Source of the DNA: JBHIDQ01 sp046760155
GTDB taxonomy: Bacteria > Chloroflexota > Dehalococcoidia > Dehalococcoidales > RBG-16-60-22
Assembly: GCA_046760155.1 (NCBI GenBank)
Contig: JBHIDQ010000040.1
Span: forward strand, 1 to 13,917
Reading direction: 5' to 3'
Length of the DNA: 13,917 nucleotides
The notes under the pieces were generated by a model that was not told the DNA's origin, made no database searches, and saw nothing but the letters and a program-made list of their open reading frames with translations. Below are positions 1 to 6,155 of this stretch, piece by piece. A program made the position numbers and the translations under genes. Numbering within the stretch: the stretch's first letter is position 1; every line of letters starts with the position of its first letter.

Positions 1-718
1 GTAGCAACGATGCGGCTGATGGTCGGTGGAGAGAGTAGATTTGAGCCTTCACCGGCTTTATTTCACCAACCCTTTCGCGCCACTCGCTTACTTCCCGCTC
101 GCCAATATTGCTGATGGCGCCATCAATAAACATCGTTTGTAGGGTGACGTTCTCCAGAGATTTTAAACCATTAACTATTGCCCGGTAATCCACTCCCGAG
201 CAAGGTCGGTTGGTTTTGCGGAAGGTCTCCAGGTCACCAGCATCGAGTTTCATTATTTTGAAGTCTAGCTTGGCCAAGGCTCGGCGCACCTTTTCCACAG
301 TCACCGTTGAGGAGTTTGACAAGATGCCAAGCCTTGCTTTGGGACGGTACTTCTCCTTTAACCTTTTGGCAATATCAACTAATTCGTCAAATTGAGGGTG
401 AAGCGTTGGTTCACCGTTACCAGAGAAAGTGATATTGTCGATTTCACTGTCTTTGTTCTCTTGGAGGGCACTTTCTAATGCCTTCTCAAAATCATCTGGA
501 GCAGGAAAATCTCCGAGTCTATCGGTGATATCAACAGTACAAATAGTTGTCCAGCCATACTGGCAGTAGACGCAATTAAAGGAACAGAACTTATAACTGA
601 CGGGCGAAATATTCAAGCCTAAAGACCATCCCAGTCTCCGTGACCTAACGGGACCATAGATGATCCCGGACTGTAACGGAATGGTCTGCATCTCGGAACG
701 CTTTTCCTTAATATTCAT
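1..718 (-). CDS. Radical SAM Fe-S protein (COG0731-like), 3' end outside the window
   Basis: This is the N-terminal ~239 codons of a radical S-adenosylmethionine enzyme read on the minus strand; the reading frame stays open to base 1. A family-typical YGPVRSRRLG stretch is followed by the cluster motif Cys-x3-Cys-x2-Cys (CSFNCVYC, about residues 45-52), which would bind the [4Fe-4S] cluster that cleaves SAM. About 45 residues further on comes FSGNGEPTLHP, the glycine-rich 'GEP' SAM-binding motif, and near the edge IKPVKAQIYSLHRPS. This pattern matches COG0731-type Fe-S oxidoreductases related to TYW1/wybutosine enzymes; their substrates in bacteria are mostly unknown. Two starts are possible: ATG at 718, with only a GGGG next to it, or ATG at 691, with AAGGA 13 nt upstream. 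I give the longer form. The upstream neighbour on the same strand is the EamA exporter, with a 109-nt gap, so co-transcription is possible. Confidence 0.85.
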   Translation of the reverse strand, partial: MNIKEKRSEMQTIPLQSGIIYGPVRSRRLGWSLGLNISPVSYKFCSFNCVYCQYGWTTICTVDITDRLGDFPAPDDFEKALESALQENKDSEIDNITFSGNGEPTLHPQFDELVDIAKRLKEKYRPKARLGILSNSSTVTVEKVRRALAKLDFKIMKLDAGDLETFRKTNRPCSGVDYRAIVNGLKSLENVTLQTMFIDGAISNIGEREVSEWRERVGEIKPVKAQIYSLHRPSAASLL

Positions 719-784
719 TACCCCATGGTTTTCAGGTCTATCTTGCTCATCCGGCAAAGACCGATACTGCCGTATTACATTCGC

Positions 785-806
785 TAATAATCACCTTAGA
801 TTATTA
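785..806. repeat. Perfect 8-bp inverted repeat, AT-rich
   Basis: TAATAATC (785-792) and GATTATTA (799-806) are perfect inverted repeats around a 6-nt centre. The element sits between the exporter stop and the radical SAM start, reading minus. No U-tract follows on the minus strand, so it is not a classical terminator; an operator or an RNA hairpin in the intercistronic region is possible. A weaker pair, CGGCA/TGCCG (752-756 and 768-772), lies next to it. Confidence 0.5.
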
Positions 807-827
807 CCGGTTCCTTGTCAAATTTGG

Positions 828-1700
828 TTATCTCATTCCCAAATACTTTGGGGTTTGTCTCAGCACGGTAAAAATTCCGGTCAGAATAAGCAGGCCACCG
901 ACTATCTCATTGGCCGTTGGTGGCTCGCCAAGGATAAGATAGCCTAATATTGTTGCCCCAACGGGTTCCCCAAGAATAGCTACCGAGACAAAGGTCACCG
1001 GTATTAAACGCACCGCCAAATTGAGACACGAGTGACCGATAAGCTGTGGCACGATGGCAAGGAGAACCATCCACAGGTAGGTGATAGGTGAATAGCCGGT
1101 GAAACTGTAACCAAAGCTCACTGTCGCTATCAGCAGTATCACGGCGGCTCCGGAATAGATGAGAGTGAGGTAAGGAAGAACGTCAATGCGAGTTCTAAGC
1201 TGCTTGCCAATAATGAGATAAGCCCCCATGGCAAAAGCAGCCACCAAAGCCAGCAAGTCACCAAAGATAGCCCGTGAACCAAGAGTAAAACCCCCATAAT
1301 TGATCAGGATGATGCCGATTAGTGCCACCACAATGCCACCTATGGTCAACTTGTTTAATCGCTCACTCCACAGAAAATAGGAGATTACGGCCACAAAAGC
1401 AGGATGGGAAGTTACCAGAATGACCGAGCTAGCGATGGAGGTATAACTGAGTGAGGTTATCCAAAGCCCGAAATGCAGCGCGATGAAAACACTTGAGAGC
1501 AAGATTAAGAGCCCATCACGCTTGGACAGCTTTTTCAGGCTCCCCATTGATTTTCGGGAAGCAAACGGGATTAAAATGAGAGAGGCGATGGTCAGGCGGT
1601 AGGCGGCAATAACCAAGGGCGGTGCCTCCGCCAGACGAATGAATATCGAGGCGAAGGAAACTGACACCACCCCAACCAATAAGATGAGATATGCCTTCAT
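828..1700 (-). CDS. EamA/DMT-superfamily membrane transporter
   Basis: An integral membrane protein of about 290 residues with roughly ten hydrophobic segments. It is built as two EamA repeats: the first half starts at AYLILLVGVVSVSFASIFIRL and the second near GSRAIFGDLLALVAAFAMGAY. The C-terminal LGEPVGATILGYLILGEPP stretch is the usual end of the second EamA repeat (cf. 'E.....lgeplt..q..G..lil.G'). Family members export metabolites or amino acids; the substrate cannot be read from sequence. A TTG at 1709 lies in frame, but the ATG at 1700 has AGGA nine nt upstream (within CTAGGATTGG), so I prefer 1700. The gene is divergent from the cyclophilin-fold gene across a 142-bp gap and may be co-transcribed with the radical SAM gene downstream. 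Confidence 0.88.
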   Translation of the reverse strand: MKAYLILLVGVVSVSFASIFIRLAEAPPLVIAAYRLTIASLILIPFASRKSMGSLKKLSKRDGLLILLSSVFIALHFGLWITSLSYTSIASSVILVTSHPAFVAVISYFLWSERLNKLTIGGIVVALIGIILINYGGFTLGSRAIFGDLLALVAAFAMGAYLIIGKQLRTRIDVLPYLTLIYSGAAVILLIATVSFGYSFTGYSPITYLWMVLLAIVPQLIGHSCLNLAVRLIPVTFVSVAILGEPVGATILGYLILGEPPTANEIVGGLLILTGIFTVLRQTPKYLGMR

Positions 1701-1755
1701 TTTAACCAATCCTAGTTTCTGACCAATGCCTTTGTCAATACAGCGGGATAACTTA

Positions 1756-1785
1756 TTGCTAGTTAACTCCTGGTTATGTTACACT
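1756..1785 (+). promoter_or_regulatory. Possible sigma-70 promoter for the 1843-3291 pair
   Basis: TTGCTA (1756-1761) and TACACT (1780-1785) are separated by 18 nt in the divergent gap, which would put transcription start near 1792 and give a leader of about 50 nt containing the AGAGGAGG ribosome site. Match is 4/6 for each box, so this is tentative. Confidence 0.35.
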
Positions 1786-1842
1786 AAAAAACCAATTTCT
1801 GAATTAGATTAATGAATATCAGTCTAGAGGAGGTTTTCCAGT

Positions 1843-2217
1843 ATGGCAAAGAGAATTAGAATCAAGGCAGGTCAGCTTGAAGTCGTCGCTGAACTGAATG
1901 ACACCCATACCGCACGAGCAATTTGGGAAGCATTACCAATCAAAGGGCGTGCCAATACTTGGGGAGATGAGATATATTTCACCATCCCGGTTAGCGTCGA
2001 ACAAGAAGCTGGGCAGGAACTGGTTGATGTTGGTGACCTGGGTTACTGGCCGCCGGGGAAAGGTTTCTGCATCTTCTTTGGCCCAACACCAATGAGTGAA
2101 GGTGACCAGCCCCGTCCCGCCAGTCCGGTGACCGTTTTCGGTAAGGTGGTTGGCGATGCCAAAGTCTTTAAGCAGGTATCCTCAGGAGCCGAGATTATAA
2201 TCGAGAAGGAAAGCTAA
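1843..2217 (+). CDS. Cyclophilin-like fold protein, TM1367/DUF369 type
   Basis: A 124-residue protein that fits the small cyclophilin-like family typified by Thermotoga TM1367 (DUF369, Pfam Cyclophil_like). Diagnostic stretches are NTWGDEIYFTIPV (about residues 38-50), GDLGYWPPGKGFCIFFGPTPMS (about 62-84) and PASPVTVFGKVVGD (about 90-104). The length is the full usual length. The fold resembles cyclophilin, but prolyl isomerase activity has not been established for this group as far as I know, so no enzyme role is claimed. The start is well supported: AGAGGAGG precedes the ATG at normal spacing. It stops 12 nt before the start of the D-2-hydroxyacid dehydrogenase gene, so the two are almost certainly one operon. 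There is no signal peptide, so it should be cytoplasmic. Confidence 0.87.
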   Translation: MAKRIRIKAGQLEVVAELNDTHTARAIWEALPIKGRANTWGDEIYFTIPVSVEQEAGQELVDVGDLGYWPPGKGFCIFFGPTPMSEGDQPRPASPVTVFGKVVGDAKVFKQVSSGAEIIIEKES

Positions 2218-2229
2218 GACTAAGAGGGA

Positions 2230-3291
2230 ATGGAAAGAAGCACCGCTAACTTCAAGGTGGTTTTGCCTCTGACTCTCAGTGGCGAATCCGAAAAATATCC
2301 CCGGAAGTTCAGCGATTTAGGTGCCGAGTTTGTCGGGCAACACTGTGCCACCGATGATGAATTTATCGCCTTAGCTAAGAATGCCGATGCCATTATTACC
2401 GTAGGTAGTATCAGACCAGTGCCACGGAAGATTGTTGAGAATCTGGAGCGATGCCGGCTAATCAGCAATACCCAGATTGGCTATGACAGTATTGACACGG
2501 CTGCTGCCACGGAGCGGGGCATCCTGGTGACCAACGTGCCCGACTACTGCGTGGAAGAGGTCTCTGACCACGCTATGGCCCTGATTCTGGCCTGTTCCCG
2601 AAAGATAGTCCACTTAAACGAAGCTACCAAGAAAGGGCAATGGGGGCTCTCCGCTAGTGGCGTTGAGATTCAGCAAGGCATCTGGCCAAAGATGACCCGA
2701 CTACAAGGTCAGACCCTCGGTTTACTCGGTCTGGGCAAGGTATCCCGAGCGCTGGTGCCCAAGGCGCGAGGATTCCAGCTTCGGGTCATCGCCTGCGACC
2801 CCTACGTTTCCCCAGAGGTGGCCCAGCAAATAGGAGTGGAACTGGTGGACTGGAAGCGTTTGCTCCGAGAGTCCGACTTTCTCTCCGTACATGCGGCATT
2901 AACCCCGGAGACCAAACATATCATGAATGCCCAGGCTTTTAACCAGATGAAGCCTACCGCCTGCCTGATTAATACCGCCCGTGGCGGTTTCGTTGATGAG
3001 GCCGCCTTATATCAGGCCCTCAAGGAGGGAAAGATCGCCATGGCCGCCCTGGACGTTACCGACCCCGAACCCCCTGACCCAAAAAGCCGGCTACTGGCGC
3101 TGGACAATGTTATCAGTACCGCTCACTCCGCTTTCTTTTCCCCAGATTCCGAAGCTGAGCGCTGGCACCGGCCTGTCGAAGAGGTGGCCCGGGTGATGCG
3201 GGGTGAGTGGCCTAGAGCAGTGGTCAATCCCCAGGCCAAGGAGAAATATATAGCCAGATGGGGAGTCATGAAGGAACCAGGCCAGCGGTAG
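2230..3291 (+). CDS. D-isomer-specific 2-hydroxyacid dehydrogenase, CtBP/PGDH-like
   Basis: A 353-residue NAD(P)-dependent enzyme that interconverts a 2-oxoacid and a (R)-2-hydroxyacid. The TNVPDYCVEEVSDHA stretch (101-115) is typical of the CtBP-like branch. The Rossmann motif is GLGKVS (G167, G169, with S172 in place of the usual third glycine), followed by D190, the acidic residue that favours NAD over NADP. The catalytic set is complete: R251 in NTARGGFVDE, E280 in TDPEPPDP and H299 in TAHSAFF. The substrate cannot be assigned; 3-phosphoglycerate is possible, but there is no ACT regulatory domain. The ATG at 2230 abuts AGAGGGA with almost no spacing, so the true start is less certain (a GTG at 2257 is an alternative). 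It is translationally close to the TM1367-like gene and converges with the MFS gene. Confidence 0.9.
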   Translation: MERSTANFKVVLPLTLSGESEKYPRKFSDLGAEFVGQHCATDDEFIALAKNADAIITVGSIRPVPRKIVENLERCRLISNTQIGYDSIDTAAATERGILVTNVPDYCVEEVSDHAMALILACSRKIVHLNEATKKGQWGLSASGVEIQQGIWPKMTRLQGQTLGLLGLGKVSRALVPKARGFQLRVIACDPYVSPEVAQQIGVELVDWKRLLRESDFLSVHAALTPETKHIMNAQAFNQMKPTACLINTARGGFVDEAALYQALKEGKIAMAALDVTDPEPPDPKSRLLALDNVISTAHSAFFSPDSEAERWHRPVEEVARVMRGEWPRAVVNPQAKEKYIARWGVMKEPGQR

Positions 3292-3331
3292 TGCATAATG
3301 TGGCCTTTGTTAAGTTCTCTATTTTGCCAAA

Positions 3332-4510
3332 TCAGTCTCGACCACCCCAGAGAAATATGGCGCAGATGAGGGTCACCGCGAGCATCGTCGCCCCCGCCAC
3401 CGAGAAACTGGTATAGAAGCCGTAGTGGTCAATGAGATAACCAATCACCGGCGCTATGGCGGGACCTCCCCGACTGCCTAAGTAGTAGATGCCAAGCACC
3501 GTCGAGCGTTTTTGCTCTGAAGTATGGGTGATGATGTAAGCTTCCACTACCGGCATACCAAGATGCATCGCCATGCCCATAGCAAATAGGATAATCAAGA
3601 GCTCTAAAGGCAGACCGAACAACGTAATATCCCAGCCGAAAGGCACCAGGTTCAAGAGATAAATGGCTGGGCCGGCAATCAGGCCCACGGCCAGAATTAC
3701 CGGTACCCTTCCCAAGAGGTCAGAGAGAAATCCGCCCAGGGGGCCAGCAAAAATTCCAGCAAAGTAGGCAACGGCTAATGAGGCCGCAGCGGTTTCCTCA
3801 CTGAGTCTGAAGTGGTCGACGATGAATAGCGGGATGAACGATATTGTGGAGTAAACCAAGGCCAAGCTGGCGATGCCCAAAATGAAAAATGCCACCAGCC
3901 GATGCAAACGCCTTGGAGCCGGTGTCACCTCAGTATGGGCAGCAGGTGTTTCCGGCTTGGCTTTCTTAGTGTATCCTAAACGGCCTAGGAGTACGTAGAA
4001 GATGATGCCAAAGATAACCGTAGGAATCGCGATGGCGAGGAAGGTGCCACGCCAACCCAGGGCGCCCGCAATAGCAGCGGCAATTAATGGGGCGAGGAAG
4101 AAGCTGCTTGTACCACCTATCTGATGGATACCTAATGCTCCACCTCTGTATTCTGGGTCAACTGATGCTGAGACCAGTGGTGCTGCCGCTGGATGATAGC
4201 CACCTCCGGCCAATCCCAGCAGCACAAAGAAAAGAGCCAATATAACATAAGTTGGCGCGAGACCAATCAAAAGTCCAGCTACAGCCACGCCGGCAACACC
4301 AATAGTGAGTACGATGCGAGGACCGATGCGGTCAGCCAGCCATCCGGCAGGAAGCTGACTGATACCGTACGCCAGATTGTAGGCCAAGACTAACCACCCT
4401 ATCTGGGTATAAGTAAGGGTAAAATCGTCACGGATGTAAGGCAAAAGCGGCGTCATCAGTGCCATCATCAGGTGATGGCTAAAGTGGGCGAGGACAAAGA
4501 GGGGTAACAA
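3332..4510 (-). CDS. MFS transporter, 12-TM (FsmR/YbfB-like)
   Basis: A major facilitator permease of at least 392 residues with about twelve hydrophobic segments in two halves; the central loop (about residues 180-205, with KKAKPETPAAHTEVTPAPRR) is hydrophilic. Motif A is present between TM2 and TM3 as GWLADRIGPR (about 56-65). The early AHFSHHLMMALMTPLLPYIRDDF resembles the first helix of fosmidomycin-resistance-type and related MFS proteins; the substrate is unknown. The first standard start is TTG at 4510, which has no spaced SD. The frame is open back to a TGA at 4561-4559, and an ATT at 4546 lies 7 nt after AAGGA (4558-4554), adding IKRPIFLSFLTG with positive charges before TM1. The real start may therefore be 4546. 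A predicted promoter lies at 4648-4620. Confidence 0.9.
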   Translation of the reverse strand: MLPLFVLAHFSHHLMMALMTPLLPYIRDDFTLTYTQIGWLVLAYNLAYGISQLPAGWLADRIGPRIVLTIGVAGVAVAGLLIGLAPTYVILALFFVLLGLAGGGYHPAAAPLVSASVDPEYRGGALGIHQIGGTSSFFLAPLIAAAIAGALGWRGTFLAIAIPTVIFGIIFYVLLGRLGYTKKAKPETPAAHTEVTPAPRRLHRLVAFFILGIASLALVYSTISFIPLFIVDHFRLSEETAAASLAVAYFAGIFAGPLGGFLSDLLGRVPVILAVGLIAGPAIYLLNLVPFGWDITLFGLPLELLIILFAMGMAMHLGMPVVEAYIITHTSEQKRSTVLGIYYLGSRGGPAIAPVIGYLIDHYGFYTSFSVAGATMLAVTLICAIFLWGGRD

Positions 4511-4619
4511 TCCAGTAAGGAACGAGAGAAAAATGGGTCTCTTAATGATAATTTCCTTTCAGAGTGACTTTTTCAGTTGCCGCGCTTAGGCGACTAATTC
4601 AGTCAATATTTTGAACCAA

Positions 4620-4648
4620 ATTATAAATCTTTATCGTTGGAATAGCAA
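4620..4648 (-). promoter_or_regulatory. Sigma-70-like promoter for the first MFS gene
   Basis: On the minus strand TTGCTA (4648-4643) is followed after 17 nt by a perfect TATAAT (4625-4620). Transcription would start near 4613, leaving a leader of about 65 nt. The box lies in the 163-bp gap between the two MFS genes, so the downstream MFS gene can be expressed on its own. Confidence 0.6.
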
Positions 4649-4673
4649 GAAGTTGACAATCTGAAATTTACCA

Positions 4674-5969
4674 TCAAGGTCGTTCTGGGATGACGGCCTT
4701 AGCCTTCTTGAGCAATAGCGTAATTGTCACTGCGAAAAGACTGGCAATGGCGGCAATGGTAAAGGCGACCTGGTAGCTCTGGGTTACGTCAAAGACCTGA
4801 CCTCCTACCCAGGCACCGATGGCACCGCCAATGGTGGCCCCGAAGACAACTACCCCGACTAGTGCCGCCACCGCTCGTAAGCCGAAGAAGCGACCGACCA
4901 GCGCCGGCATTTGCGGTACTTCTCCACCATAGGCAAAGCCGAAGACGATAGCGAAGAGATAGAACATCCACACCTCTTCGGCAAAAACGAGAAAAACCAG
5001 GGTGGTCATTATTATGGTACAGCAAATCAACAGGGCATTGTTGCTACCGATTCGGTCGGAGGCAGTGCCCATTATCAACCGTCCGAGAAGGCTACCGACG
5101 CCGATGATACTAATGAAAGTAGCCGCGATGAGAGAAACAATCCCGATGTCGGTAGCATAATTGACTAGGTGAACCATTACCATTTGCAGACAGAAGTTAA
5201 AGAGAAAGTAAGCAAAGAAAAGCATCCACAGTGGTTTGTAACGGGCGGCCGCCTGCATGGTCAGGCCAGTTTCCAAAGTAGCCAGCCTCGTCCCTTTTCC
5301 ATCGCTATTAGCCGGAGGTGGTACCAGTTCGTCCATATCGTAGGCTTGACGTGGTTTTTCATCGGGGCCACGCCGTAGAAAGAGGGCGCTCGGAAGCATA
5401 ACTGCCCAGGTCATTATCCCAAGGATAAAGAAGGCTGTTGCCCAGCCAAAGGCAGTGATGAGGCGTTCAGCTACCGGTGCCAGAATAAGAGTACCCAGAC
5501 CCGTACCACTGGCCACAATGCCCAGCGCAAGTCCACGGTGTTTGGTAAACCAACGAGCAGTAGTCGCGGTAACGGTGGTGAAACCAGCGCTCTCACCGAT
5601 GCCAACGATTACTCCATAGGTCACATAAAACTGCCACAGGGCACTAACCCGGCTGGTCAGAGCCAGTCCCAAGCCGGCGATGAAGGCACAAGATGACATT
5701 ACCTTCGCGGGACCAAGCCTATCGACCAACCAACCCATAACAATGGCGAAAAGACCATGGTTCAACATAAATAGAGAATAGACCCCTGAAGTGGCCGCAC
5801 GAGTCCAGCCGAAATCAGCGATTAAATGCTTGAAGAAGATGCCATAGCTATACATTATCCCGGCGTGCATCAACATGATAGCAGTACAAGCAGCAACGAT
5901 GACCCAGCCGTAAAAGAAAGTGTCATGGCTAACCGTGGCATTCTCGTTTTGATGATTAGCTGATACCAG
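4674..5969 (-). CDS. MFS transporter, OFA/monocarboxylate-like
   Basis: A 12-TM permease of the major facilitator superfamily. The first-helix region YGWVIVAACTAIMLMHAGIM and YSYGIFFKHLIADFGWTRA resemble the oxalate:formate antiporter/monocarboxylate (OFA/MCT-like) group, so an organic acid substrate is likely but unproven. Motif A is GWLVDRLGP. The only standard start codon near the N-terminus is ATG at 5876, which falls inside TM1 and would delete its first half (DTFFYGWVIVAACTAI). The frame continues upstream to CTG at 5969, which sits exactly 7 nt after AAGGAGG (5983-5977) and gives a normal hydrophilic N-terminus (431 codons in total). I therefore place the start at CTG 5969. A one-base deletion in the T-run near 5915 (joining the ATG at 5926) is the alternative. 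It is divergent from the carboxyltransferase gene. Confidence 0.85.
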   Translation of the reverse strand: MVSANHQNENATVSHDTFFYGWVIVAACTAIMLMHAGIMYSYGIFFKHLIADFGWTRAATSGVYSLFMLNHGLFAIVMGWLVDRLGPAKVMSSCAFIAGLGLALTSRVSALWQFYVTYGVIVGIGESAGFTTVTATTARWFTKHRGLALGIVASGTGLGTLILAPVAERLITAFGWATAFFILGIMTWAVMLPSALFLRRGPDEKPRQAYDMDELVPPPANSDGKGTRLATLETGLTMQAAARYKPLWMLFFAYFLFNFCLQMVMVHLVNYATDIGIVSLIAATFISIIGVGSLLGRLIMGTASDRIGSNNALLICCTIIMTTLVFLVFAEEVWMFYLFAIVFGFAYGGEVPQMPALVGRFFGLRAVAALVGVVVFGATIGGAIGAWVGGQVFDVTQSYQVAFTIAAIASLFAVTITLLLKKAKAVIPERP

Positions 5970-5983
5970 AGGAGACCCTCCTT
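5970..5983 (-). promoter_or_regulatory. Strong SD that can fold into a hairpin before a CTG start
   Basis: On the minus strand the sequence AAGGAGGGTCTCCT directly precedes CTG 5969. AGGAG and CTCCT are self-complementary around a GGT loop, so the ribosome site could be partly sequestered in a 5-bp hairpin. This is seen in the sequence; any regulatory effect is inference. Confidence 0.5.
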
Positions 5984-6015
5984 GTCAAATTGAGTACACC
6001 AATCCCGTCCCAAGA

Positions 6016-6044
6016 ATTCTACGTTAAACTGCCAAAGTTGTAAA
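6016..6044 (-). promoter_or_regulatory. Sigma-70-like promoter for the OFA-type MFS gene
   Basis: TTTACA (6044-6039) and TAGAAT (6021-6016) on the minus strand are separated by exactly 17 nt; each matches consensus at 5/6. Transcription would start near 6009, leaving about 40 nt of leader that includes the AAGGAGG site at 5983 and so supports translation from CTG 5969 rather than from further upstream. Confidence 0.6.
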
Positions 6045-6046
6045 AT
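6031..6046 (+). repeat. Direct repeat copy 1 in the divergent control region
   Basis: GCCAAAGTTGTAAAAT, 13/16 identical to the copy at 6090-6105 in the same orientation, 59 bp apart start to start. This copy covers the -35 box of the minus-strand MFS promoter. A regulator binding site is the natural reading, but no regulator gene is in the window. Confidence 0.5.
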
Positions 6047-6076
6047 GCCGTGGTAAAACACGATCAGTCTTGATTT

Positions 6077-6105
6077 TTGCCATTGGAAAGCCAACAGTGT
6101 AAAAT
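6077..6105 (+). promoter_or_regulatory. Sigma-70-like promoter for the carboxyltransferase operon
   Basis: TTGCCA (6077-6082) and TAAAAT (6100-6105) are separated by 17 nt; each matches consensus at 5/6. Transcription would start near 6112, giving a leader of about 44 nt that carries the AAGGAGG at 6137-6143. Confidence 0.6.
6090..6105 (+). repeat. Direct repeat copy 2 in the divergent control region
   Basis: GCCAACAGTGTAAAAT, the partner of the copy at 6031-6046. Its 3' end is the -10 box of the plus-strand carboxyltransferase promoter, so one protein bound at both copies could control both directions. Confidence 0.5.
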
Positions 6106-6155
6106 AGGAGGTGACCGTTTGATACTATCGTAAGCCAAGGAGGGCAAGGTTAATA

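Noticed and set aside
1733..1738. Perfect TTGACA on the minus strand upstream of the EamA exporter.
   Set aside because: No acceptable -10 box lies 15-19 nt downstream (CTAGGA or AACTAG only), so I do not call a promoter.
3292..3331. Possible bidirectional terminator between the convergent dehydrogenase and MFS genes.
   Set aside because: Only a weak TGGC/GCCA pairing is present and there is no T-run. The same holds for 12946-13000.
5870..6094. 74-codon minus-strand frame overlapping the start of the OFA-type MFS gene.
   Set aside because: It overlaps the promoter and the SD, has no SD of its own and shows no recognisable protein. It matters only as the alternative frame for a possible frameshift.
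6106..6133. Perfect AGGAGG 7 nt before TTG ATA CTA TCG TAA, a four-codon leader peptide upstream of the carboxyltransferase.
   Set aside because: The predicted -10 box is 6100-6105, so transcription would start near 6112 and this SD would not be in the RNA. A four-codon reading frame has no other support.
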